A DNA stretch of 12,388 nucleotides from Rhodospirillales bacterium (GCA_028866335.1 JAGWIL010000031.1:1-12388); one strand, 5' to 3'; shown: positions 1 through 7,401, counted from the stretch's first letter. Made by a program: numbers and translations. Notes: generated by a model not told the origin, from the letters alone.

Positions 1-112
1 GCAACAGCCGGGTTTTCCCCCATTCGCCGGTGCGCACCCAAAAACGGGTGGGCAAGGCGGCCACGGCGCAAAGCACAAGCGTGATAATGATAAACAGCCA
101 GTGAAAAATCAT
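1..112 (-). CDS. N-terminus of a small or membrane-anchored protein (partial, runs off left edge)
   Basis: The reading frame opens at an ATG (complement of 110-112) and stays open to the window edge, giving 37 codons. The translation starts MIFHWLFIIITLVLCAVAAL, a clear hydrophobic membrane segment or uncleaved signal anchor at residues 2-20. A short basic and aromatic stretch follows (TRFWVRTGEWGKTRLL). A good ribosome binding site, AAAGGAAAG, lies 4-12 bases upstream on the complementary strand, which supports both strand and start. It is transcribed divergently from the glycosyltransferase. The family cannot be named from 37 residues. Confidence 0.55.
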   Translation of the reverse strand, partial: MIFHWLFIIITLVLCAVAALPTRFWVRTGEWGKTRLL

Positions 113-116
113 GCCG

Positions 117-125
117 CTTTCCTTT
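117..125 (-). promoter_or_regulatory. Ribosome binding site of the left-edge membrane protein
   Basis: Read on the complementary strand this is AAAGGAAAG, with its AGGA core 7 bases before the ATG. It is one of only a few clear Shine-Dalgarno sites in the window and is the main reason for calling the short partial gene at the left edge. Confidence 0.5.
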
Positions 126-245
126 GGAGCCATTGGTTAGAAGAAAACGCCGCCTTCAGGCAAGCTCCGCCGTTCATTGCAGGGTGGTGGATATATCAGC
201 GCGACTATGCTTGAAACAGATGATCTTTCTCCAGGCTGGAACCTC

Positions 246-1178
246 ATGCCGCAGCTCCTCTCCCTCATCGTGCCGTTTTATAACGAGGAAGACGCGATCG
301 GCATTTTCGCCGCATCGGTTTTGCCGGTGCTGGAGGCTATCCCCGACCTGCAATGGGAAATCATCTGCGTTGATGATGGCAGCCGGGATGCAACGTTGCA
401 GCATTTGCTGGAACTGGCAGCGGCGGAACCGCGCATACGTGTGGTGGAACTTTCCCGCAATTTCGGCAAGGAAGCCGCCCTTACCGCGGGGCTGGAAGCA
501 GCGCGGGGCGATGCGGTCATCCCGTTTGACGCGGATTTGCAAGACCCTCCGGAAATGATCCCCGTGATGGTCACGGCCTGGCAAAGCGGGGCGGAGGTGG
601 TGCTTGGCCGGCGCACTGACCGCTCAACCGACACGGCAATGAAACGTGGCACGGCCTCGCTGTTCTACAAATTGAACCGCTATATCTCGAACATCGAACT
701 GCCTGAAAACGTGGGCGATTTCCGGTTGATGGACCGGGCGGTGGTGGAGGCGCTGAAACGCCTGCCGGAGCGGCAGCGGTTCATGAAGGGGCTATTTGCC
801 TGGCTGGGCTTCAAAACCGCGATTATCGACTATTCCCGCACCCCCAGGGCGGCGGGTGAAAGTAAATTCTCCGGTTTCAAACTATGGAATTTCGCCCTGG
901 AAGGCTTCACCAGCTTTTCCACCGCGCCGTTAAAAATCTGGACCTATTTTGGTGCGCTCGGGGCGGTCGTGGCGCTGCTCTACGCCGTGTTCATCATGCT
1001 CAAAACGCTGTTTTTTGGTAATGAAGTGCCAGGCTATGCCTCAATCTTCGTCGCGGTGACGTTTTTTGGCAGCGTCCAGCTCATCAGCATCGGCGTATTG
1101 GGGGAATATATCGGCCGTATTTACGTGGAAACAAAGCAGCGCCCGATTTATCTCGTGCGCAAGTTGCATAATTTCTGA
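246..1178 (+). CDS. Polyprenyl-phosphate glycosyltransferase, GT2 (GtrB/DPM1-like)
   Basis: Members of this family move a sugar from a nucleotide donor to undecaprenyl phosphate at the inner face of the cytoplasmic membrane. The lipid-linked sugar is then used for surface glycan or lipid A modification. From the chosen start the protein has 310 residues, usual for the family. A GT-A domain fills residues 1-225, with VPFYNEE at 9-15, VDDGSRD at 42-48, the metal-binding DADLQDPPE at 95-103 and QRFMKG at 177-182. Two membrane helices follow, at about 231-256 and 264-289, ending in a basic tail. The ATG at 246 was chosen because the family usually begins just before the VPFYNEE strand. An ATG at 207 and a TTG at 177 are in frame, and none of the three has a strong ribosome binding site. 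No flippase or second glycosyltransferase is adjacent, so sugar and target are unknown. Confidence 0.9.
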   Translation: MPQLLSLIVPFYNEEDAIGIFAASVLPVLEAIPDLQWEIICVDDGSRDATLQHLLELAAAEPRIRVVELSRNFGKEAALTAGLEAARGDAVIPFDADLQDPPEMIPVMVTAWQSGAEVVLGRRTDRSTDTAMKRGTASLFYKLNRYISNIELPENVGDFRLMDRAVVEALKRLPERQRFMKGLFAWLGFKTAIIDYSRTPRAAGESKFSGFKLWNFALEGFTSFSTAPLKIWTYFGALGAVVALLYAVFIMLKTLFFGNEVPGYASIFVAVTFFGSVQLISIGVLGEYIGRIYVETKQRPIYLVRKLHNF

Positions 1179-1248
1179 GATTCAAAAAATACAGGCTGTT
1201 ACAACCTGGGTTATGCATCCTATCGTGACGCAAGCATGAAGCTGGGCT

Positions 1249-1707
1249 ATGCAGATGGTAATGAGACGTCCTGGTATTTATTCCCGCCGCATTGTTGCGC
1301 TGCTCGGCCTCGGTGCTTTGCTGTCTGGTTGCGCCGCGTGGCAAGTGCCATCGTCTCCGCCGCCGCCAGCTTCTGGCATCACGGCCAACGACCTGAAAAC
1401 GGCAATTCACGATGCCTACCATCGAGGCTTTGAGGCAGGCCGCCATTACCAGCGGGAGTTAGACTGGCGCCGCTTTGAGGCACCCAAGGCTGCTTCACTC
1501 AACCAGAAGCCAGAACCGGCTTCCGCGCTGCCGCAGCCTGATGCGCAAACCCCGCCTTTGCCCGCCGCCCAGGCCCAGGAGCCCAACCCGGCGCTGCCTT
1601 CCAAAGCTTTCGCCCCCGCAGTGCCGCCGCAGCCAGCACCCTTGCCGCCGCTGCCGCCATCCTCCAATTATACCACCTCTGGCCCGGCCCAGCCGCTTTC
1701 CCAATAA
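1249..1707 (+). CDS. Proline-rich predicted lipoprotein of unknown function
   Basis: I do not recognise a family. The 152-residue product starts with a basic region (RRPGIYSRR), a hydrophobic core and a lipobox LSGC with the cysteine at residue 28. This predicts signal peptidase II processing and a lipid anchor on a membrane facing the periplasm. Residues about 46-75 look helical and amphipathic (around DAYHRGFEAGRHYQREL). From about residue 85 to the end the chain is dominated by Pro, Ala and Gln, with runs such as PLPPLPP, and is probably extended or disordered. Such tails can span the periplasm or contact peptidoglycan, but that is only a possibility here. Starts at 1249, 1255 and 1261 are all in frame before the signal peptide, and none has a clear ribosome binding site. 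It lies 70 bases after the glycosyltransferase and 45 before uup. Confidence 0.65.
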   Translation: MQMVMRRPGIYSRRIVALLGLGALLSGCAAWQVPSSPPPPASGITANDLKTAIHDAYHRGFEAGRHYQRELDWRRFEAPKAASLNQKPEPASALPQPDAQTPPLPAAQAQEPNPALPSKAFAPAVPPQPAPLPPLPPSSNYTTSGPAQPLSQ

Positions 1708-1752
1708 CACTTATGGCTTGAACCGCGCGGCCCCTTGGGCCAAACAGCCCGC

Positions 1753-3549
1753 ATGGCGCCCCCCCTTCTGCTACTCACCGACATCTCCGTTACCCTCGGC
1801 TCCGCGCCGCTGCTGGAAAAAGCCACGCTTTCGGTTGGCACCGGCGAGCGCATATGCCTTGTCGGCCGCAATGGCTCTGGCAAATCCACGCTGCTTAAAA
1901 TCGCCTCGGGCGAGGTGGCGCATGATGCGGGCACGCGGTTCTTCCAGCCTGGTTCCACCATGCGCTATCTGCCGCAGGAGCCGGACCTCTCGGCTTTCGC
2001 CAATGTGATGGAATATGTGCTGGCCGGGCTGGGGCCAAATGACGATGAATACCGCGTGCGCTATCTGCTGGGCGAGCTGGGTCTCTCCGGCGATGAAAAA
2101 CCCGCGCATCTTTCAGGTGGCGAAGCCCGCCGCGCCGCCCTGGCCCGCACGCTGGCACCAGAGCCGGATTTGCTGCTGCTGGACGAGCCAACCAACCATC
2201 TGGACCTGCCCGCCATTGAATGGCTGGAAAGCGAGCTGAAATCCCTCTCCTCCGGCATCGTGCTCATCTCGCATGACAGGCGGTTTTTAGAAAACCTCTC
2301 CCGCGCCATGGTCTGGCTGGACCGTGGGCAGACCAAGCGGCTGGATAAAAGCTTCGCCCATTTCGAATCCTGGCGGGACGAGGTGCTGGAGCAGGAGGAG
2401 CAGGAGTTTCACAAACTCGGCCGCAAAATCGCCCGTGAGGAAGACTGGCTGCGCTACGGCGTCACCGCCCGGCGCAAGCGCAACGTCAAGCGGCTGGCGG
2501 GGTTGCACAGCCTCCGCGCGGAGCGCCGCAACTTCACCCATAAGCTTGGGCTAACGAAAATGGCGAGCCTGGATGCCGCCACTTCCGGCAAAATTGTGGT
2601 GGATGCTGATGGCATCTCCAAAAGTTTCGACAAGCCCATCGTCGATAACCTCACCTTCCGGGTGCTGCGTGGAGACCGTTTGGGCATTGTTGGCCCCAAC
2701 GGTGCGGGCAAATCCACGTTGCTGAAGCTCATTCTCGGCCAGCTTGCGCCGGATGCGGGGGCGGTAAAGCTGGGCACCGCGTTGGAGGTTGTTACACTCG
2801 ACCAGCAGCGCGCGGATTTAAACCCCAACACCTCCCTGGCGGACACCCTCACCGGCGGCAATAGCGACCAGGTGGTGGTGGGCGGCCAGGCGCGGCATGT
2901 CATCGGCTATATGAAAGACTTCCTGTTCAAGCCGGAACAGGCGCGCACACCTGTGGGCACACTTTCGGGTGGGGAGCGCGGGCGGCTGTTGCTGGCGCTC
3001 GCCCTCACCAAACCCTCCAACCTGCTGGTTCTGGACGAGCCGACCAATGACCTCGACCTCGAAACATTGGATTTGATGCAGGAAATGCTTGGCGAATATC
3101 CGGGCACGGTGATCGCCGTCTCGCATGATCGTGACTTTCTGGATCGTGTCTGTACCTCCGTGCTGATGTCCGAGGGCCAGGGGCGCTGGGTGGAATATGC
3201 CGGCGGCTACTCAGACATGCTGGCCCAGCGCGGGGAAGGTGTTACCGCCACGAAACTGGAAAAAGCTGAAAAGAAAGCCGCCGCGAAACCAAGCGCGCCG
3301 CCGCCTGCCGCCGCCTTGAGGCCAAAAATCTCCTTCAAGGAGCAGCATGAGCTGAAAACGCTCAACGACGAGATTGTGAAACTGCAAGGCCAGATCGTCA
3401 AACTGAACGAAACACTCGCAGCACCTGGTCTCTATACCAAAGACCCGAAAAAATTCGCCAGCGCATCCGCCAGCCTGGCAGAGCACCACACCAAGCTGGT
3501 GAAAGCCGAAGAACGCTGGCTGGAGCTAGAGATGTTGAAGGCAGGGTAA
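1753..3549 (+). CDS. uup: ABC-F family ATPase Uup
   Basis: ABC-F proteins are soluble twin-ATPase proteins that bind the ribosomal E site. Uup also carries a C-terminal coiled coil that binds DNA or ribosomes, and it is linked to precise excision of transposons and to ribosome assembly. The protein has 598 residues. Domain 1 has Walker A GRNGSGKST (38-46), signature LSGGE (120-124), Walker B LLLLDEPTNHLD (140-151) and switch SHDRRFL (173-179). The linker at about 195-280 contains DWLRYGVTARRKRN (231-244), typical of Uup. Domain 2 has GPNGAGKST (314-322), LSGGE (404-408), LLVLDEPTND (424-433) and SHDRDFL (457-463). A Lys/Ala/Pro-rich hinge leads to a coiled coil at about 525-598. There are no membrane segments, so it is not a transporter. 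ATG 1753 was preferred over the in-frame TTG 1735 because the first strand begins just after it. No strong ribosome binding site is seen. Confidence 0.95.
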   Translation: MAPPLLLLTDISVTLGSAPLLEKATLSVGTGERICLVGRNGSGKSTLLKIASGEVAHDAGTRFFQPGSTMRYLPQEPDLSAFANVMEYVLAGLGPNDDEYRVRYLLGELGLSGDEKPAHLSGGEARRAALARTLAPEPDLLLLDEPTNHLDLPAIEWLESELKSLSSGIVLISHDRRFLENLSRAMVWLDRGQTKRLDKSFAHFESWRDEVLEQEEQEFHKLGRKIAREEDWLRYGVTARRKRNVKRLAGLHSLRAERRNFTHKLGLTKMASLDAATSGKIVVDADGISKSFDKPIVDNLTFRVLRGDRLGIVGPNGAGKSTLLKLILGQLAPDAGAVKLGTALEVVTLDQQRADLNPNTSLADTLTGGNSDQVVVGGQARHVIGYMKDFLFKPEQARTPVGTLSGGERGRLLLALALTKPSNLLVLDEPTNDLDLETLDLMQEMLGEYPGTVIAVSHDRDFLDRVCTSVLMSEGQGRWVEYAGGYSDMLAQRGEGVTATKLEKAEKKAAAKPSAPPPAAALRPKISFKEQHELKTLNDEIVKLQGQIVKLNETLAAPGLYTKDPKKFASASASLAEHHTKLVKAEERWLELEMLKAG

Positions 3550-3583
3550 CCTTCAACTCTCAAAGGCTCCTACAAAGAACCTC

Positions 3584-3703
3584 TCAATCCCGGTCCTTGA
3601 ACGAATTATCCGTACCGCGAAGATAGATGCGGATGGGCGCGCCCGGCATCTCGAATGTTTCACGCAGATTATTCACGCGGCACCGCTGATACGTCTCCGG
3701 CTC
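3584..3703 (-). pseudogene. Remnant of the 3' end of der (C-terminal KH-like domain fragment)
   Basis: Read on the complementary strand, this gives the last 39 residues of Der with 32 identical to the intact protein encoded at 4740-6086. Examples are VNNLRE, FEMPG and PIRIYLRGT, and the end is KDRD. The stop is TGA here and TAG in the intact gene. The DNA match covers 117 bases with 18 mismatches and begins exactly at the last sense codon. Downstream of the stop the two copies share nothing. Beyond 3703 the similarity fades, with weak traces to about 3735. The frame stays open to an ATG at 3823 (79 codons), but its first 40 residues no longer look like Der, and both GTPase domains are absent. 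It is not expected to work as a GTPase. Confidence 0.85.
3587..3703 (-). repeat. Direct repeat, copy 1: der 3' end (degenerate copy)
   Basis: This 117-base stretch matches 4743-4859 in the same orientation at about 85% identity. The longest identical blocks are 17, 15 and 18 bases. The distance between equivalent positions is 1156 bases, and the hydrolase gene lies between the copies. Confidence 0.85.
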
Positions 3704-3832
3704 TAGCTTTTGCATTGCGCGGCAATACAAAAATTTGGCGTGATCTGTGGTGCGAAATCCGCCTATAAGGCAAATAGAGCATAGAGAGTAGTTAACGCCA
3801 GGTTTGGCGAGAAACTGCCTCATTCATTTATT

Positions 3833-3839
3833 AAGGAGA
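3833..3839 (+). promoter_or_regulatory. Ribosome binding site of the alpha/beta hydrolase
   Basis: AAGGAGA is close to the ideal Shine-Dalgarno sequence. It lies 9 bases before the ATG at 3849 and 6 before an in-frame GTG at 3846. It excludes the longer TTG start at 3804. This strong site contrasts with the weak or missing sites of the neighbouring housekeeping genes. Confidence 0.75.
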
Positions 3840-3848
3840 ATCGCAGTG

Positions 3849-4631
3849 ATGAACCGGCGTGATTTTTCTGTGACCCTCGCTGCTGGTGCGGCAAGTGTTG
3901 CCTTGCCTGCCGTTGCGTCTGCTGCAACCACCAATCCTGTGAAGGCACGCAACGTTGTGCTTGTGCATGGGCTATTCGCCGATGGCTCCTGCTGGAGCGA
4001 GGTGATCTATAGGCTGCAACAGGCAGGGCTGAACGTAACGTCCGTGCAAAATCCGTTAACCACCTTGCCGGATGCAGTCGCAGCGGCGCAGCGCGTGCTG
4101 GACCGGCAGGATGGCCCCACCGTGCTGGTCGGGCACTCCTTTTCCGGCATGATTGTAACTGAGGCGGGTGTGCATCCGAACGTGTCATCCTTAGTGTATG
4201 TCGCCGCGCGTGCGCCGGATGCCAATGAGGACTACCCCGCGCTGGCCAAAAAATTCCCCACGCCGCCAGCTTCCGCCGGCATAGTATTTGATGGCGATGA
4301 AGGGCGGCTGACGGAAGAAGCGTTTCTGCATGACTTCGCGCAGGACGTACCGACCGCCAAGGCACGCGTGCTTTATGCAGTGCAGGAGCCGTTCCACAAG
4401 GCGTTACTGAGTGGGCGAACCACCCATGCGGCTTGGCGGCTTAAACCGAGCTTTTATGCGGTCTCCCGACAGGACAGGACAATTAACCCCGATTTGGAAC
4501 GATTTATGGCCAAACGCATGGGTGCGGAGACTATTGAGCTTAACTCCAGCCATGTCTCGATGATTTCGCACCCAGACGAAATATCAGGCCTAATCCTCAA
4601 AGCCGCGGGGCAGCCAACGGTATTGGCTTAA
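3849..4631 (+). CDS. Exported alpha/beta hydrolase (esterase-like), Tat signal
   Basis: This is a 260-residue alpha/beta-fold hydrolase, probably an esterase acting outside the cytoplasm. The substrate cannot be read from the sequence. The N-terminus NRRDFSV followed by a mild hydrophobic stretch and ASA/AT (predicted cut after residue 25) fits a twin-arginine signal peptide. The fold starts with VVLVHGLFADGSCW (36-49), whose HG supplies the oxyanion hole. The nucleophile elbow is GHSFSG with Ser97. The likely acid is Asp209 in SRQDRTINPD, and the catalytic His is His235 in SSHVSMISHP. All triad residues are present, so it is probably active. It is transcribed opposite to der and sits between two copies of the der 3' end. 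The immediate upstream DNA is more AT-rich than the surroundings. A haloperoxidase-like or methylesterase-like role is possible. Confidence 0.88.
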   Translation: MNRRDFSVTLAAGAASVALPAVASAATTNPVKARNVVLVHGLFADGSCWSEVIYRLQQAGLNVTSVQNPLTTLPDAVAAAQRVLDRQDGPTVLVGHSFSGMIVTEAGVHPNVSSLVYVAARAPDANEDYPALAKKFPTPPASAGIVFDGDEGRLTEEAFLHDFAQDVPTAKARVLYAVQEPFHKALLSGRTTHAAWRLKPSFYAVSRQDRTINPDLERFMAKRMGAETIELNSSHVSMISHPDEISGLILKAAGQPTVLA

Positions 4632-4694
4632 GGCGACTCCCGACGGGCTGGGATTGGTCGCGCTCTACTTATTAATTTAGAGGCGGATTTAGAC

Positions 4695-4744
4695 ATTAGA
4701 GCGGATCGCTGATGCGATTCGATCTAATATCAGCCGGCTCTAAT
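4695..4744. repeat. Nested palindrome between hydrolase and der; possible bidirectional terminator or repetitive element
   Basis: The core is a 15-bp stem (arms 4695-4709 and 4714-4728) with one mismatch, one G-T pair and a TGAT loop. A second inverted repeat, ATTAGAGC at 4695-4702 with GCTCTAAT at 4737-4744, reaches into the last codon of der. A third, GCTGAT at 4708-4713 with ATCAGC at 4729-4734, would compete with the first. There is no long T run on either side, so classic intrinsic termination is uncertain. The position between two convergent genes suits a terminator. The symmetry also fits a dispersed palindromic repeat. Confidence 0.6.
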
Positions 4745-6086
4745 CCCGGTCCTTGAACGGATTCTCCGTGCCGCGCAGATAAATCCGGATTGGCACGCCG
4801 GGCATCTCAAACGCCTCGCGCAGATTATTCACGAGGTAACGCTGATACGTCTCCGGCACCTGTTCCGCGCGTGTGCCGAACAAAGCGAAAGTCGGCGGGC
4901 GGGCTTTAATCTGCGTGATATAGCGCAGCTTCAGGCGCCGGCCTTCCACCAGCGGCGGCGGGAAGCGTTCAAGCGCTGCCTCAAACCAGCGGTTGAGCTG
5001 GCTGGTGGGAATGCGCAAATTCCATTTCTCGTAGGCATCGCGGATGGCGGGGAAAAGTTTCTTCACCCCTTCGCCGGACTCGGCTGAAAGCGGCACCACC
5101 GTTATGCCCTTCATCTGGCTGAGCGAGATGGAAATACGGTCCAGCGCCGCTTTCTTCGCCTCTGGCCGGTCTTCCACCGCGTCCCATTTTGTCAGCGCGA
5201 TCACGCAGGCGCGGCCTTCGCGTTCAATCAGCCGGGCAATCTGCAAATCCTGCTCTTCCACGCCGCGCAGAGCATCCACCGCCAGCACCGCCATCTCGGC
5301 GCGCTTCAAGGCTTCAATGGAAGAAGATGTGGACATGCGTTCCAAACCCTCATCCACCTTGGCGCGTTTGCGTAAGCCAGCCGTGTCCACCACGCGATAA
5401 AGCTTGCCGTCCGGGCCTTCAAAATCAGCGGAAACGGCATCGCGCGTCAGGCCTGGTTCCGGCCCGGTAATCATGCGCTGCTCGCCCAGAAAATAATTCA
5501 AAAGCGTGGATTTTCCCGCATTCGGGCGGCCAACAATGGCGAGGTGCAGGGGCTTGTTCTCGTCCTCCTCATCCTCGGGCGTGGCTTCCGGCAGGCGCTC
5601 GGCAATTTCGTTCATGAGGTCGTAAATGCCCTCATTATGCTCGGCGGAAACCGCCACCGGCTCGCCGAAGCCCAGCTCGTAAGCCTCCATGGCGTTGGCG
5701 ATGCCGCCGCGCCCCTCGGCTTTGTTGGCGATCACCAGGACGGGTCGGTTTTTCCGGCGCAGCCAGGTGCCGAAATGCCGGTCCTCGGGGATCAGCCCGG
5801 CCTTGGCATCAAAAATGAACAGCACCAGATCCGCCTGGTCCACGGCGGTGGAGGTGGAGGCGCGCATCCGCCCGGGCAGCGTATCCGGTGGGGCTTCCTC
5901 AAGCCCTGCCGTATCCACCACCAGCACCTTGCGCCCGCCCAGCTCGCACATCGCTTCCTTGCGGTCGCGTGTTACGCCGGGTGTGTCGGCCACCAGCGCC
6001 AGGCGGCTACCCACAAGGCGGTTAAACAGCGTGGACTTACCGACATTCGGTCGGCCAGCGATAACGACTCGCGGAAGCTCAGCCAT
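4740..6086 (-). CDS. der: Ribosome biogenesis GTPase Der (EngA)
   Basis: Der is an essential GTPase with two tandem G domains that acts in late assembly of the 50S ribosomal subunit. The protein has 448 residues, a normal length. G domain 1 has GRPNVGKS (11-18), DTPGVTRD (34-41), DTAG (58-61), NKAE (121-124) and SAE (147-149). An acidic linker (EDEEDE) follows at about 171-176. G domain 2 has GRPNAGKS (186-193), DTAG (234-237), TKWD (299-302) and SAESG (334-338). The KH-like domain fills about 350-448. The ATG at 6086 overlaps the end of bamB by 8 bases, so translation is probably coupled. It is the last gene of the gltX-yfgM-bamB-der cluster. Its 3' end is the parent or sister of the fragment at 3584-3703, and its stop codon lies inside a palindrome. 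Confidence 0.97.
   Translation of the reverse strand: MAELPRVVIAGRPNVGKSTLFNRLVGSRLALVADTPGVTRDRKEAMCELGGRKVLVVDTAGLEEAPPDTLPGRMRASTSTAVDQADLVLFIFDAKAGLIPEDRHFGTWLRRKNRPVLVIANKAEGRGGIANAMEAYELGFGEPVAVSAEHNEGIYDLMNEIAERLPEATPEDEEDENKPLHLAIVGRPNAGKSTLLNYFLGEQRMITGPEPGLTRDAVSADFEGPDGKLYRVVDTAGLRKRAKVDEGLERMSTSSSIEALKRAEMAVLAVDALRGVEEQDLQIARLIEREGRACVIALTKWDAVEDRPEAKKAALDRISISLSQMKGITVVPLSAESGEGVKKLFPAIRDAYEKWNLRIPTSQLNRWFEAALERFPPPLVEGRRLKLRYITQIKARPPTFALFGTRAEQVPETYQRYLVNNLREAFEMPGVPIRIYLRGTENPFKDRD
4743..4859 (-). repeat. Direct repeat, copy 2: 3' end of intact der
   Basis: This is the functional counterpart of the degenerate copy at 3587-3703, in the same orientation. It starts at the last sense codon of der and extends 39 codons into the gene. 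Confidence 0.85.
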
Positions 6087-7401
6087 AGGCCGTCAGGCGT
6101 GCATCACGCGTGAGTTGCAGCAGCACACCGCCAACGGCAATCGGCGGCATGTCGGCCGGTGCGCCCAGCTTCATAATCTGTGTCAGCTTGCCGGTCGTGG
6201 CATCCACCAGCGCCGCCTCGCCATGGTCGTTCACGCAGATGAGCATGTTGTTCACAAGCGTCGGGCCAGACCAGATGATAGGGTTGGTGTGCTTTTTCAT
6301 GTTTTTGAAGGCGGGCAGGGCGGTCGCCCAGCTCACCAGCCCGTCATCGGCATGCACAGCGGAGAGTTTGGCGCTGGCATCGAGCAGGAACAAAAACCCG
6401 CCGGAGGCCGCGGGTGGCTGGCTGCTGATGGCCTGGTGCGACCATACCTGGGCACCGGAATGCAGATCCACCGCCACAAAGCTGCCGCCGAGATTGATGG
6501 CATAAACCACCCCGCCCGCGATAACCGGAGGCGCCACAACGTCAGAAAGGTCCAGCGAGCTGGCCTGGCCGAACCCAGCGGCAAGGCTTTGCTCCCAAAC
6601 AGGTGTGCCGGAATTGGCATCTACGGCGGCGAGCAGCCCGGTGGAGAACCCGGCGGCGATGATACCATCCGCAAAGGCCGGCGCGCCAGTTACGCTGGCG
6701 GCGGTCATCGGCGGGGTGCCCACAGCACCCAAGAAGCGCCAGCCCGGTGTGCCGGAGTGCTCGTCGAAGGTCAGCAGCAAATCGTTCTGGGTGATAACCG
6801 CCACCAGCCCGCCCGCCACCAGCGGGGCGGAGCGCGCCGGAAAATCGAGCTTTTGCCGCCATAATATCTTGCCGCTGCCAGCATCCAGCGCCAGAGCCTC
6901 GCCATACCCGGTGCTGGCGTAGATTTTGCCGGAATCGTAAGCGATGCCGCCGCCGATATTCTGGGTGGAGTTATGCTTGGGCCGGGTTTCGGTGCGCCAA
7001 AGCTCAGACCCATCAGATAGCGAGAGCGCGCGGATATGCGCGGCGGCATCCATGGTGAACACCTGCCCACCGGCCACCAGCGGGCTTGCAACCAGCGGCT
7101 GCCGATACCCACCTTCCGCGCCGATATCCGCGTGCCAGCGTGGCGTAAAGCTCAGCGGCCCGGCGGCATTACCGGGCGCGTGGGCGGCATTGGCCAGAGG
7201 TTGCACCCAGGCGTTCAGCGCCGTGGGGGCGGGCAGGGTAACGGCGGGCGCGTTGGGCGCCACATCCATCCCGGTCTGGTCCGGCAGCACCGGAATTTGG
7301 GTGCCGATAATGGGTGGTTTTTTGGAATAAGAAGAGCAAGAGGCAAGCAGGCCGAAGAGGCCGACAGTCGCGGTGCGGCGGCGAATCATGGGCTGTGTCA
7401 T
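6079..7401 (-). CDS. bamB: Outer membrane assembly lipoprotein BamB-like beta-propeller
   Basis: BamB is the lipoprotein of the BAM complex that helps BamA fold beta-barrel proteins into the outer membrane. The 440-residue product has a short signal peptide with a lipobox LASC (Cys22), so it should be anchored on the periplasmic side. After a Pro/Ala-rich linker (about 28-85) comes a repeat domain of PQQ-propeller type. Blade-closing motifs are GSELW (131-135), GKILW (177-181), GTPVW (265-269), GAQVW (316-320) and GLVSW (354-358). Nothing suggests a PQQ-dependent dehydrogenase: it lacks the length and catalytic region. The ATG at 7401 overlaps the stop of the upstream gene as ATGA, and the 3' end overlaps der by 8 bases. 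Gene order matches the yfgM-bamB-der order of E. coli, which supports the name. An in-frame ATG at 7389 is an alternative start. Confidence 0.88.
   Translation of the reverse strand: MTQPMIRRRTATVGLFGLLASCSSYSKKPPIIGTQIPVLPDQTGMDVAPNAPAVTLPAPTALNAWVQPLANAAHAPGNAAGPLSFTPRWHADIGAEGGYRQPLVASPLVAGGQVFTMDAAAHIRALSLSDGSELWRTETRPKHNSTQNIGGGIAYDSGKIYASTGYGEALALDAGSGKILWRQKLDFPARSAPLVAGGLVAVITQNDLLLTFDEHSGTPGWRFLGAVGTPPMTAASVTGAPAFADGIIAAGFSTGLLAAVDANSGTPVWEQSLAAGFGQASSLDLSDVVAPPVIAGGVVYAINLGGSFVAVDLHSGAQVWSHQAISSQPPAASGGFLFLLDASAKLSAVHADDGLVSWATALPAFKNMKKHTNPIIWSGPTLVNNMLICVNDHGEAALVDATTGKLTQIMKLGAPADMPPIAVGGVLLQLTRDARLTAYG

Noticed and set aside
3584..3823. The 79-codon frame as an intact small gene
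   Set aside because: Its second half is the Der C-terminus and its first half shows no family pattern. The frame has no ribosome binding site and covers the upstream region of the hydrolase. A decayed der fragment explains it better.
5689..6864. A 391-codon open frame on the + strand
   Set aside because: It lies antisense to the start of der and most of bamB, both strongly supported by motifs. The translation is a low-complexity Arg/Ala/Ser/Gly mix without domains, typical of the shadow frame of GC-rich genes.
6079..7401. PQQ-dependent dehydrogenase, common in acetic acid bacteria
   Set aside because: The protein is a 440-residue lipoprotein with BamB-like repeats and sits between a yfgM-like gene and der. 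Quinoprotein dehydrogenases are much longer and have a catalytic Asp/Cys-Cys region not seen here.
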